DNA from: Fusibacter ferrireducens
GTDB taxonomy: Bacteria > Bacillota > Clostridia > Peptostreptococcales > Acidaminobacteraceae
Length of the DNA: 64,000 bases
Direction: 5' to 3'
NCBI RefSeq assembly: GCF_015352425.1
Contig: NZ_JADKNH010000014.1
Span: 62,001 to 126,000 of the forward strand
Both the position numbers and the translations under genes were made by a program. This document shows, one piece after another, positions 15,701 through 23,830 of the stretch. Position 1 is the stretch's first letter; the number at the start of each line of letters is the position of its first letter. The notes beneath the pieces were generated by a model. It was not told where the DNA came from. It saw nothing but the letters and a program-made list of their open reading frames with translations, and searched no databases.

Positions 15701-15856
15701 ATGTCTGAGAAAAACATGGAAAAAATGAAAGCATTTTTGGAAAAGAAAAAAGCAGATAACCAACAGAAACAGCAATTTCAAGTCAATAAAAAAATAGGAA
15801 GTGCTGCCACCAGCAAAAAGAACCAAAAGACGAGGGGTTCTAATAATAAAGTATAG
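15701..15856 (+). CDS. 51-residue basic hypothetical protein
   Basis: A short frame starting MSEKNMEKMKAFLEKKKADN and ending in NNKV. It is rich in Lys, Gln and Asn, with a predicted amphipathic helix over the first ~25 residues. CTGGAGGA stands 7 bases before the ATG, which is the main reason to call it real. It follows the permease by 99 bases and is closed by the large hairpin at 15886-15973. Function unknown; nucleic-acid binding is possible from composition only. Confidence 0.6.
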   Translation: MSEKNMEKMKAFLEKKKADNQQKQQFQVNKKIGSAATSKKNQKTRGSNNKV

Positions 15857-15885
15857 AGTTTAAAATTAAATATTAAAGGCATAGG

Positions 15886-15973
15886 AGCTGATTTATTAAC
15901 TTTTTTAGAGATTAGGTTGCGATAAAAACGCTTGTGACCTCCTGATTAAAGTCATTAAGTCAGCTTTTGTTTT
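15886..15973 (+). terminator. Large hairpin with T-rich tail
   Basis: AGCTGATTTATTAACTTT pairs imperfectly (about 15 of 18) with AAAGTCATTAAGTCAGCT. Inside it a second stem AGGT..CG / CG..ACCT encloses ATAAAAA. TTTTGTTTT follows. It can act as the terminator for the 51-residue gene; its size also allows a structured RNA. Confidence 0.5.
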
Positions 15974-15980
15974 AATCCTA

Positions 15981-16029
15981 TAGATATAGACGCGTGTATA
16001 TCTACATACAGCTATAGTTACATATAGCT
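15981..16029 (+). promoter_or_regulatory. Two inverted repeats upstream of the glycyl-radical operon
   Basis: TAGATATA / TATATCTA (15981-16004, 8-base arms) and AGCTATA / TATAGCT (16010-16029, 7-base arms) stand side by side about 80 bases before the activase gene. They look like operator sites; the regulator is not in the window. Confidence 0.4.
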
Positions 16030-16106
16030 ATGAATTTTTTGCAAAGCAACCCTCAAATGAGATGAGATGATCCGCAATGAGAGGTGCTTAGCTTGAAGGA
16101 GGGGGA

Positions 16107-16889
16107 ATGAGCATGGAGATCCCTTATATATTTAATATTCAAAAGTTTTCAGTACATGATGGGCCTGGCATTCGAACGACGCTTTTTTTTAAGGGGTGCC
16201 CTCTTCGTTGTAATTGGTGTCATAACCCTGAAAGTCAAAGTTATGCACAGGAATTTATATTGACAAAATCGGGTAAATCCGAAGCTGTGGGCAAGCAGTA
16301 TACGATTGCTCAATTGGTGAAAGAGCTTGAAAAAGATCAAATTTTTTATGAGCAATCAGGTGGTGGCGTCACGCTCTCAGGTGGAGAAGTTATGACTCAA
16401 AACATGGATTATATTGAGGCGCTTGCAAAAAAGTTAAATCAAGTGGGTATATCCGTATGGATTGACACTTGTGGCGAAGCATCCTATGATGCCTTTAAAA
16501 GGATACAACCTTATGTAGAGGGGTTTTTATATGATCTCAAATTGATGGACTCTAAGGCACATGAACACTACATAGGAAAAGACAATCATCGAATTTTAGA
16601 AAACTTAAAGCAATTAAGTCGTGATAATGCCCATATTAGACTGCGTTTAATACAGATTGATGGTCTGAATAGTAGCGAAACAAGCATGCTTGAAATATAC
16701 AAGTGGCTTCAGTTGAATCAAGTGCGCATAGAAGCTATAAATTTATTGCCTTATCATGAATTTGGCCGTGATAAATATGCGAGACTAAATCGACAAAATG
16801 ATCTATTCTGCAAACCTACGGCAGAAGCCCTTGAAAGTGCGCAGGCCTTTTGGCGCTTAAAGGGATATCCAGTTGCCATAGGCGGTTAG
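16107..16889 (+). CDS. hypE: Glycyl-radical-enzyme activase (radical SAM)
   Basis: It installs the glycyl radical on the enzyme encoded next, using a [4Fe-4S] cluster and S-adenosylmethionine. The N terminus has FSVHDGPGIRTTLFFKGCPL and the cluster motif CPLRCNWC (CX3CX2C), with GGGVTLSGGE further on. No extra cysteines lie between them, so the ferredoxin-like insert of many GRE activases is absent, as in PflA. AAGGAGG precedes ATG 16107; ATG 16113 is an alternative. The assignment to HypE rests on the identity of its partner. Confidence 0.85.
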   Translation: MSMEIPYIFNIQKFSVHDGPGIRTTLFFKGCPLRCNWCHNPESQSYAQEFILTKSGKSEAVGKQYTIAQLVKELEKDQIFYEQSGGGVTLSGGEVMTQNMDYIEALAKKLNQVGISVWIDTCGEASYDAFKRIQPYVEGFLYDLKLMDSKAHEHYIGKDNHRILENLKQLSRDNAHIRLRLIQIDGLNSSETSMLEIYKWLQLNQVRIEAINLLPYHEFGRDKYARLNRQNDLFCKPTAEALESAQAFWRLKGYPVAIGG

Positions 16890-16943
16890 AAGATTAGAGA
16901 TGCAGTTATTAGGATAAACGCGGCAAGAGGAGGTGTGAGTACA

Positions 16944-19334
16944 GTGACAGAATCAAAACTTAGAGGATCGACAACCCGTATAAAAAGACTCAGAAATATC
17001 AGTGAAAAAGAATGTCAGCCTACAATTTCGATAGAACGTGCACTTTTATTGACAGAAGCTTATAAAAAATGGGAGGGCACTTGTTCTACCCCTGTATTAA
17101 GGGGACGTGCTTTCAAGTATATCATGGAAAACAGGACACTTTATATAGAACGTGGGGCGCTCATCGTTGGCGAGAAGGGCCATAAACCTTGGGCAGCACC
17201 TACTTTCCCAGAACTTTGCTGTCATACCCTTGAAGATTTTGACAACATGAATCATCGGGAAAAAGTGTTTTTTAAGGTTTCTGATGAAGATAGACGATTA
17301 CAAGAAGAAGTGATTATTCCCTATTGGCAAGATCGCGCTATGATGAAACGCATGAATGCACTTCTCCCAGAGGCTTGGCATGATTTATTTAATGCAGGCA
17401 TGTTTACAGAGTTTTTAATGCAACGTGGGCCTGGACATACTGTGGCAGATGGGAAGATCTATAAAACGGGTTATTTGGATTTTATAGAGCGTATTGATCG
17501 AGAAATTGAAAATCTCGATTTTAATATGGATGTGAATGCCCTTAATAAACTAGAAGCATTAAAGGGGATGCGCTTGACTTGTGAAGGCATGATTATCCTT
17601 GGAAAACGTTATGCTATGCGTGCTAGAGCACTGGCTGAAAGTGAATCCGATCCACAGTGGCGTGCAGAGCTTTTGGAGCTTGCTGAGGTCTGCGAGGTCG
17701 TTCCAGCTCATAAACCCGAAACTTTTCGTCAAGCAATTCAGATGTACTGGTTTACTCATATTGGAGTCACTGTTGAAATGAATAATTGGGATGCTTATTC
17801 CCCTGGAAAATTGGATCAGCATTTGGAGCCCTTTTATAATCGTGAGATTGAAGCGGGTACTTTGACGCGCGATCAAGCTAGAGAATACCTTGAAAATCTT
17901 TGGATTCAGTTTAACAATCAGCCTGCACCGCCAAAGGTTGGCATCACTCTTAAAGAATCGGCAACTTACACGGACTTTTGTAATATCAACACAGGCGCAC
18001 TGAGACCAGACGGCACAAATGGCGTCAGTGAAGTCAGCTATCTCATCTTGGAAGTCATGGATGAAATGAAATTGTTACAGCCAAGTTCCAATGTACAGAT
18101 TTCGAGAAAATCACCTGAAAAATTTTTAAAAGAGGCTATGAAAATTTCTCGAAAGGGTTGGGGACAACCTGCCTTTTATAATTCAGAGGCCATCATACAG
18201 GAATTACTGAATATGGGTAAGACCATAGATGATGCCAGAGCAAGTGGTATTGCATCGGGCTGTGTGGAAACAGGCACAGCAGGGAAGGAGGCCTATGTTT
18301 TAACAGGTTACCTCAATGTGCCCAAAGTTTTGGAATTGGTTTTAAATCGTGGCTTTGATCCATATACTCAAAAGAACATTGCGCCTGATTTGGGCGATCC
18401 GTGCACTTTCTCTTCTTATGAGTCGTTTTATCAAGCCGTTTATGATATGCTAAAGTATGTTGTAAAAGTAAAGATTGCAGGCAATAATCTAATTGAGCGC
18501 ATGTATATGCAGTTTATGCCAGTGCCCTTACTTTCCGTGATTACAGATGATTGTATCCGCAAAGGTGTCGATTATAATTCAGGGGGTGCTAGATATAATA
18601 CCAGTTACATTCAATGTGTTGGTATTGCAACGATTACAGATAGCCTTGCCACTATAAAAAAACATGTATATGAAGAGAAGACTTTTGTAATGGAGATGCT
18701 TATCAAGAGTTGCAAAGCCAATTTTAAAGGCTATGATGCAGTTTATGATCTAATAGACAATCAAACGCCTAAATATGGGAATGATGATGACTATGCAGAT
18801 GATATTTTGCGTGAGGTTGTTCAGTCATTGCAGGAGGTTATCTCAGGTCGAATCACACCTAAGGGTGCGAAGACTGTTGTAGAGTTTTTGCCGACGACAT
18901 GTCATGTCTATTTTGGTCAGGTTATGGAAGCCAGTCCAAATGGGCGGCATTCAGGTGCGTCGTTGCCAGATGGGATTTCTCCAGAAAAGGGTGCGGATAG
19001 AAATGGCCCTACTGCGGTGATCAAATCTGCATCTAAAATCGATCAACTGAAAACAGGTGGTGCACTGTTAAACCAAAAGTTTAGTCCTTCTGTGGTTGCA
19101 GGAGATCAGGGGATCGCCAACATGTCGGCATTGGTACGCGCCTATTTTGCACTGGATGGTCACCATATACAGTTTAACGTCATTGAACGCGCCACTTTAT
19201 TGGATGCTCAAAAAAACCCGGATGCCTATAAGGATCTGATTGTGAGGGTTGCTGGTTACAGTGACTACTTTAATAATCTTGATAAAGCACTTCAAGATGA
19301 AATCATTGAAAGAACAGAACAAAACTTTGGTTAG
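16944..19334 (+). CDS. hypD: Glycyl radical enzyme, probable trans-4-hydroxy-L-proline dehydratase
   Basis: About 796 residues. The thiyl Cys is in ASGCVETG (about residue 440), with Glu at +2 and Tyr at +16, and the glycyl radical loop is RVAGYSDYF near residue 771. From memory of the C. difficile enzyme (Phe152, His160, Asp278, Ser334, Asp339, Phe340, Cys434, Glu436, Tyr450, Thr645), equivalents occur here at a constant offset: FTEFLMQRGPGH, NNWDAYSPG, KESATYTDF, the Cys region and LPTT. It would make pyrroline-5-carboxylate. GTG 16944 fits AGGAGG better than GTG 16935. No proC gene is adjacent, which leaves some doubt. Confidence 0.8.
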   Translation: MTESKLRGSTTRIKRLRNISEKECQPTISIERALLLTEAYKKWEGTCSTPVLRGRAFKYIMENRTLYIERGALIVGEKGHKPWAAPTFPELCCHTLEDFDNMNHREKVFFKVSDEDRRLQEEVIIPYWQDRAMMKRMNALLPEAWHDLFNAGMFTEFLMQRGPGHTVADGKIYKTGYLDFIERIDREIENLDFNMDVNALNKLEALKGMRLTCEGMIILGKRYAMRARALAESESDPQWRAELLELAEVCEVVPAHKPETFRQAIQMYWFTHIGVTVEMNNWDAYSPGKLDQHLEPFYNREIEAGTLTRDQAREYLENLWIQFNNQPAPPKVGITLKESATYTDFCNINTGALRPDGTNGVSEVSYLILEVMDEMKLLQPSSNVQISRKSPEKFLKEAMKISRKGWGQPAFYNSEAIIQELLNMGKTIDDARASGIASGCVETGTAGKEAYVLTGYLNVPKVLELVLNRGFDPYTQKNIAPDLGDPCTFSSYESFYQAVYDMLKYVVKVKIAGNNLIERMYMQFMPVPLLSVITDDCIRKGVDYNSGGARYNTSYIQCVGIATITDSLATIKKHVYEEKTFVMEMLIKSCKANFKGYDAVYDLIDNQTPKYGNDDDYADDILREVVQSLQEVISGRITPKGAKTVVEFLPTTCHVYFGQVMEASPNGRHSGASLPDGISPEKGADRNGPTAVIKSASKIDQLKTGGALLNQKFSPSVVAGDQGIANMSALVRAYFALDGHHIQFNVIERATLLDAQKNPDAYKDLIVRVAGYSDYFNNLDKALQDEIIERTEQNFG

Positions 19335-19366
19335 TAAAAATATAAGATATAAGAAGGAGGACTTAT

Positions 19367-19681
19367 ATGAAAAGAGCCTTTGAAAATGTAAAAATTGAGT
19401 TAAAAGCAAATACCTACTTTGATGGAAAAGTAAATAGCCGTACAGTGTATTTAGAAAATGGTGAGCGTGTGACATTAGGTTTTATGCAGGCGGGTGAATA
19501 CGTATTTGGAACTGCTGACAAAGAGATCATGGAAATATTAGGGGGCAGTATGGAAGTGTTGCTTCCCAATGAATCACAATGGCAAATATTTCAGGAAAAT
19601 GACAGATTTGAAGTGAGTGCAAACTCAGAGTTTCAAATTAAAGTAACAGATATGGTGGATTACTGTTGTTATTATGTATAA
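19367..19681 (+). CDS. ppnP: Pyrimidine/purine nucleoside phosphorylase PpnP (DUF1255)
   Basis: A 104-residue cupin-fold enzyme that splits nucleosides with phosphate. The family pattern is clear: ANTYFDGKVNSRTVYLENGE, LGFMQAGEYVFGT, EIMEILGGSMEVLLP and the C-terminal MVDYCCYY. AAGGAGG lies before the ATG, 33 bases after hypD. A nucleoside phosphorylase has no known role in hydroxyproline use, so its place in this operon is odd. Confidence 0.88.
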   Translation: MKRAFENVKIELKANTYFDGKVNSRTVYLENGERVTLGFMQAGEYVFGTADKEIMEILGGSMEVLLPNESQWQIFQENDRFEVSANSEFQIKVTDMVDYCCYYV

Positions 19682-19804
19682 TAGATAGACGACTTGCAGC
19701 GGCATATGCAGTCTCTGGAAAACACCAGTAATTGAAATCATAAGCAATCATTTACCGTGGTAAAGGATGATGAAGACGACTTTAAGCACAAAAGGAGGCC
19801 AGTT

Positions 19805-20224
19805 ATGCAACAAGAAAAAACGGGAAAAGAGAAATATATTTTGAAAAACCGAAAGATGATCCTTTCAACGTTATGGATCTTTGTACTCACCAACATGCTT
19901 TATGCAGATGTCCTTTCTTTAATGGATCCAACATCTCCAATCCGCATGGTGATGACAGGAACTCCTATGCCCTCAGGTGGATTGATTGCAGGTGCAGTAC
20001 TGATGGAAACGGCAATTATAATGATTCTTTTGCCGCATTTTTTGTCATACAAGCTCAATAAATGGATCACGACTTTCGTCTGTGCTCTAAACATACTGGC
20101 GGTTGTTGTGGGTGGTCATGGTACATATTATATACTCTTTGCATCTATTGAAGTGATGTGCATGTTGTTTATACTTTGGTTATCTTGGCAGAATCCTGAC
20201 GGTAAAGGCGCTAAAGGCAACTAA
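19805..20224 (+). CDS. DUF6326-like membrane protein
   Basis: About 139 residues with four hydrophobic segments. STLWIFVLTNMLYADVLSLM near the N terminus and EVMCMLFILWLSWQNP at the C terminus match the DUF6326 pattern as I remember it. ATG 19805 has AAAGGAGG 7 bases upstream; the ATG at 19757 does not. Function unknown. It may be cotranscribed with ppnP and ends at the terminator 20324-20364. Confidence 0.75.
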   Translation: MQQEKTGKEKYILKNRKMILSTLWIFVLTNMLYADVLSLMDPTSPIRMVMTGTPMPSGGLIAGAVLMETAIIMILLPHFLSYKLNKWITTFVCALNILAVVVGGHGTYYILFASIEVMCMLFILWLSWQNPDGKGAKGN

Positions 20225-20323
20225 AAGCAACAAAAAGAATCACTGGAATAAAGATCAATCAATGAAGTGATTCATGCGCAAGAACATGAGCAACAAGAAA
20301 TTCATCGAAATGTGAAGATCATT

Positions 20324-20364
20324 AAAGAAGCCCCTGAATGCTCACAGATTCAGGGGCTTCTTTT
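20324..20364. terminator. Bidirectional terminator
   Basis: AAAGAAGCCCCTGAAT pairs with ATTCAGGGGCTTCTTTT around an 8-base loop. It sits between the convergent DUF6326 and thioredoxin reductase genes. Confidence 0.9.
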
Positions 20365-20374
20365 AGAATATAGG

Positions 20375-21598
20375 TTACAAAGCGTTGATAATTTGCTCTT
20401 TATCAAGGTTATAGAGCTTATCAACAATTTTACCTTCTTTTGTGATGACAATTGCAGGCACTTTTTCAACGCCTAATTTAAGTGCCAGGCCATTTGATTT
20501 ATAAGTGTCAATGCGATTGACGATTAATTGACCTTTGTTGTCATTTTCTATGGCTTCAATATGCGTTAAGAATTCTCTTGAAGGCATATCTACTGCATTA
20601 TATACATAGATCAGACCTTGTTTTTCTTTTTGCATGATACACGTATCGAAGATTTCTTTTTCTGCAATGTAACGTTCTGCCGCAGTACCTGCAATGGCAC
20701 CATCACCAACTGCAGTTGCCACTTGTTTAAGCCATTTGTCAGTGACATCGCCAATGGCAAAAACACCTTCGATATTGGTTTCTTTTTTCTCGTTAACAGG
20801 GATGTATTTTTGAGGTGTCATATTGATCACACCTTCAAAGAGCTCTGAGTTAGGCAGATAACCAATGAATTCAAAACAATTGTCACAGTCAACTGGAATT
20901 TCTTCGCCAGTCTTAACATTCTTCAGAACAACTGTTGAAAGATGGCCTTCCCCTTCAAAGCGTTTAACCACGGAGTTCCACACGAACTCCATTTTAGGAT
21001 TTGCAAGTGCCGCTTGACGTGCAATTTCATTACAATCCATGATGCCCTCGTCGTGCATAACAGATACAGTGACTTTGCTTGCGAACTTAGTGAGGAACAT
21101 GCCTTCTTCAATAGCGGCATCACCGGAACCGATAACGACCACATGTTTGTCCGTATTGGCAGCTGCATCGCAAGTTGCGCAGAAGGAAATGCCTTTATCA
21201 AAGAGATAATTTTCTTCGTTTTCAGCACCTGTAGTACGCGGACGGCCACCTGTTGCAATGATCACGGTCTTAGCGATATACTTGTTTCTAAAAGTTTCGA
21301 CAATTTTTTCTTCGCCTTCGAGTTCAACCTTTGAAACCGCAGTGAGCTTGAAGTTTACGCCGAGTTTTTTAGCTTGTTCTTTCATCAGATTGGTAATATC
21401 TTCACCTTTGGGATCATTTGGGAACCCAGGATAATTTGAAATTTCATTGGTGTAAGTAGCGAGTCCACCGATGAGCGCTTTCTCAATAAGAAGCGTATTA
21501 AGACGTGCTCTTCCTGCGTAGATGGACGCACTTAAACCAGCTGGCCCACCACCGATGACAATTACATCATAGTGTTCAACTTTCTTTTCTCTAGCCAT
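20375..21598 (-). CDS. Thioredoxin-reductase-like flavoprotein fused to a CxxC-less thioredoxin-like domain
   Basis: Residues 1-315 form a class II thioredoxin reductase: FAD motif VIVIGGGPAGLSASIYAGRA, redox pair CATC (140-143), NAD(P) motif VVVIGSGDAAIEEG and the C-terminal FAD motif GVFAIGDV. Residues about 318-407 look like a thioredoxin fold (VKVPAIVI-type cis-Pro strand), but the active-site position reads DMPS instead of CxxC. The gene is last in the sulfur cluster, 55 bases after the second YedE half. It probably reduces a TusA- or sulfur-bound disulfide or persulfide; that is inference. Confidence 0.85.
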   Translation of the reverse strand: MAREKKVEHYDVIVIGGGPAGLSASIYAGRARLNTLLIEKALIGGLATYTNEISNYPGFPNDPKGEDITNLMKEQAKKLGVNFKLTAVSKVELEGEEKIVETFRNKYIAKTVIIATGGRPRTTGAENEENYLFDKGISFCATCDAAANTDKHVVVIGSGDAAIEEGMFLTKFASKVTVSVMHDEGIMDCNEIARQAALANPKMEFVWNSVVKRFEGEGHLSTVVLKNVKTGEEIPVDCDNCFEFIGYLPNSELFEGVINMTPQKYIPVNEKKETNIEGVFAIGDVTDKWLKQVATAVGDGAIAGTAAERYIAEKEIFDTCIMQKEKQGLIYVYNAVDMPSREFLTHIEAIENDNKGQLIVNRIDTYKSNGLALKLGVEKVPAIVITKEGKIVDKLYNLDKEQIINAL

Positions 21599-21653
21599 TA
21601 TATAAATCCTTTCTTAATCAAGAGTAGGTAAATTAGATCGTCAATGCGTTTTC

Positions 21654-22214
21654 TCACATAAAGAATTTAACCAAGAGCTTACTGCCGACAATTGCACCAA
21701 AGAACATGCCAATGGCAAAAACCCAACCAGAAAGTGATAGGGAAGCGATACCACTATACAGAGCACCGATATTACAGCCAAATGCAAGTCTTGCACCGTA
21801 ACCCATGAGCAGCCCGCCAAGAGCAGCAGCAACAACTTGTTTTTTAGATTTAATTTTTTTAATTTTAAAGCCTGAAGCCAGCAGTGTTGCAGTGAGTGCG
21901 CCTACGATGATTCCAAGATTTCTCCATGTGCCTGCATGGTTTATAAAACCATTATTGAGAACATTTTGAGCCCCAGAACTCGCAAAATAATACCATTTGT
22001 CGACTGAACCGCCAAAAGCTTCAAAGATCCAAGCACCCCAGTAGGCAAGCACACCGGAAACGCCCCAAGGATCTTTTGTAACTGCGAGTGTAATCGTCTG
22101 AAAAAGTGTTAGCAGAACAGCAGCAGTTACATAGGTAATTGGATTTTTTAGCCATTTGATATAATATTCATTGGTCTTTAATTGATCAAAGAATTTTTTT
22201 TCTTTCTTCTCCAA
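21654..22214 (-). CDS. YeeE/YedE-family transporter, second half-protein
   Basis: A half-size member (186 residues) of the YeeE/YedE (TsuA-like, DUF395) family that moves thiosulfate or related sulfur/selenium species through the membrane. About four hydrophobic segments are seen, and the conserved Cys loop is GYGARLAFGCNIGALYSG. I choose the TTG at 22214 because GGAGGTG is 6 bases upstream; longer ATG starts would run into tusA. Its complement is the other half-gene at 22977-23663. Confidence 0.85.
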   Translation of the reverse strand: MEKKEKKFFDQLKTNEYYIKWLKNPITYVTAAVLLTLFQTITLAVTKDPWGVSGVLAYWGAWIFEAFGGSVDKWYYFASSGAQNVLNNGFINHAGTWRNLGIIVGALTATLLASGFKIKKIKSKKQVVAAALGGLLMGYGARLAFGCNIGALYSGIASLSLSGWVFAIGMFFGAIVGSKLLVKFFM

Positions 22215-22236
22215 TTTTGACACCTCCAAGTTGGTG

Positions 22237-22464
22237 TTATTTATTTTTTTCAATGATGACTTCCCACTCGCCATCATCCACTTCTTCAACTTCAACATTG
22301 TAACCATCTTTTCTAGCCCATTCAGGTAAATTTTTCATGGCACAACTGTGATCAATTTGAACAATAAGGACGTCACCTATTGCCAATTCTTTAAGTTTAT
22401 TTTGAGCTTTCACCAAAGGTACTGGACAAGCTTCTCCTAGACAATCTAATACGTATTCGTTCAT
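22237..22464 (-). CDS. TusA-family sulfur carrier, copy 2
   Basis: A 75-residue sulfur carrier with the CPxP motif in LDCLGEACPVPLVKAQ, whose Cys takes a persulfide. The second conserved stretch is VQIDHSCAMKN. It differs from the copy at 22607-22834 at about 8 of 75 positions. It lies 22 bases upstream of the second YedE half, as tsuB lies beside tsuA in known pairs. A role in passing sulfur from the channel into the cytoplasm is inferred. Confidence 0.9.
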   Translation of the reverse strand: MNEYVLDCLGEACPVPLVKAQNKLKELAIGDVLIVQIDHSCAMKNLPEWARKDGYNVEVEEVDDGEWEVIIEKNK

Positions 22465-22606
22465 GAGAACCTCCTTATTTATAAAAATAGTAAATAGTTT
22501 ATGAATTTACAGTATATAACGCGTTAAAGAACAACTTAAATATAACTTAAGATAGAGTTCATTCATGTGAAGTTGGTCTTTGCAAAAGTTTATTTATTTT
22601 TTCAGC

Positions 22607-22834
22607 TTATTTATTTTTTTCGATGATAACTTCCCATTCGCCATCTTCCACTTCTTCAACTTCAACATTGTGACCTTCTTTTCTAGCCCACTCTGGAACA
22701 TTTTTCATGGCACAGCTGTGATCGATTTGAACGATGAGCACATCTCCAATTGCCATTTCTTTAAGTTTATTTTGAGCCTTTACTAAAGGCACTGGACAAG
22801 CTTCACCAAAACAATCTAATACAACTTCTTTCAT
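22607..22834 (-). CDS. TusA-family sulfur carrier, copy 1
   Basis: 75 residues, with LDCFGEACPVPLVKAQ and the same VQIDHSCAMKN stretch as copy 2. The ATG at 22834 follows GAGGAGG; an ATG five codons earlier is rejected for lack of spacing. It stands between the first YedE half and the second TusA, 142 bases from each, so the two TusA copies may come from a tandem duplication of gene and spacer. Confidence 0.9.
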   Translation of the reverse strand: MKEVVLDCFGEACPVPLVKAQNKLKEMAIGDVLIVQIDHSCAMKNVPEWARKEGHNVEVEEVEDGEWEVIIEKNK

Positions 22835-22976
22835 TTGAATCCTCCTCAAAATTTAATCATAAAAACTGAAAGCGCTATGCTTTTGTAAGTTTAATAGTGT
22901 TAGTAAGTTTAAATACGGTATGCAATATGGATGCATTCGCCTATTCATCTATTGCTTTATAAGCAAGGTAGAGCGA

Positions 22977-23663
22977 CTAATGCGATGAAGCACCTCTTTT
23001 TTTCTCGTATTCCTCTGCGATAATATAAAGTATCAATAAGACACCTAATTGTAATAATACTGCGCCCATCCATCCGAACACATCTGGTAAGAAAATCGCT
23101 GTTCCCTTTGAAATAACATGCTCTTTCCACCAACCAAAATCATGTGCACCGAGTAGAGAACCGAGTATAAAGAAACCCAATGCCAAAAGATTCATATAGA
23201 ATCCTTCGCCCACACGCATCAATGTACCTGATGCGCAACCGCCTGCAATAACCATACCCACGCCGAACATAAATGCCCCAATGAGCGTTGCAAAGCTGAT
23301 AGGCACAACATAACTCATGCCTGGAATTGGCAATCCAGCACTTGCATAGCCATACTTAATCGCTGTAAAGCTAATGGTTGTCAGGGCAAGTGCAATAATG
23401 ACAGCACGTGTCAGTGAAGTACTTCCTGTTAAATAAGGATCCCGCATGGAAGCCGTAAAACAGAAACGTCCTTTTTGAAGGATGAAGCCAAAAGCAATGC
23501 CTGTTATCCAGAAAAGTGACAATGTACTTGATTTTGTATTTAACCAAAGTGCAACTGCTATAAATAAAAACACTGCTACAAATCCATATGGAATTTGGTT
23601 CTTCTTTGGTTTGCGATTTGCAGAAGAGCGTCTAGATGTTGCTGCGCGTCTTGATTCAGCCAT
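22977..23663 (-). CDS. YeeE/YedE-family transporter, first half-protein
   Basis: 228 residues: a basic, Ser/Arg-rich N terminus (~20 residues), then about five hydrophobic segments. The family cysteines are in KGRFCFTASMRD and AGGCASGTLMRVGEG. Full-length YeeE/TsuA proteins have about 350 residues in one chain; here the function appears split over two genes. It is first in the minus-strand operon and divergent from the LysR gene. Confidence 0.88.
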   Translation of the reverse strand: MAESRRAATSRRSSANRKPKKNQIPYGFVAVFLFIAVALWLNTKSSTLSLFWITGIAFGFILQKGRFCFTASMRDPYLTGSTSLTRAVIIALALTTISFTAIKYGYASAGLPIPGMSYVVPISFATLIGAFMFGVGMVIAGGCASGTLMRVGEGFYMNLLALGFFILGSLLGAHDFGWWKEHVISKGTAIFLPDVFGWMGAVLLQLGVLLILYIIAEEYEKKRGASSH

Positions 23664-23830
23664 TTTTTCACACTCCTAAAAATAAAGTTTGCTATACTCT
23701 TAACAATCTCACAGTTATATGATACCATTTTATTGAAGCAATTAATCAATGGCAATTCTAAATCAGTATAAGAAAAAGCGATACCTAATTTGTGAATTAA
23801 TCGGACATAATAGAAATGAAGAGGTGTGAT

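Noticed and set aside
22215-22307. ATG start of the second YedE half at 22307
   Set aside because: It would lie inside the tusA coding region without a ribosome site; the TTG at 22214 has GGAGGTG.
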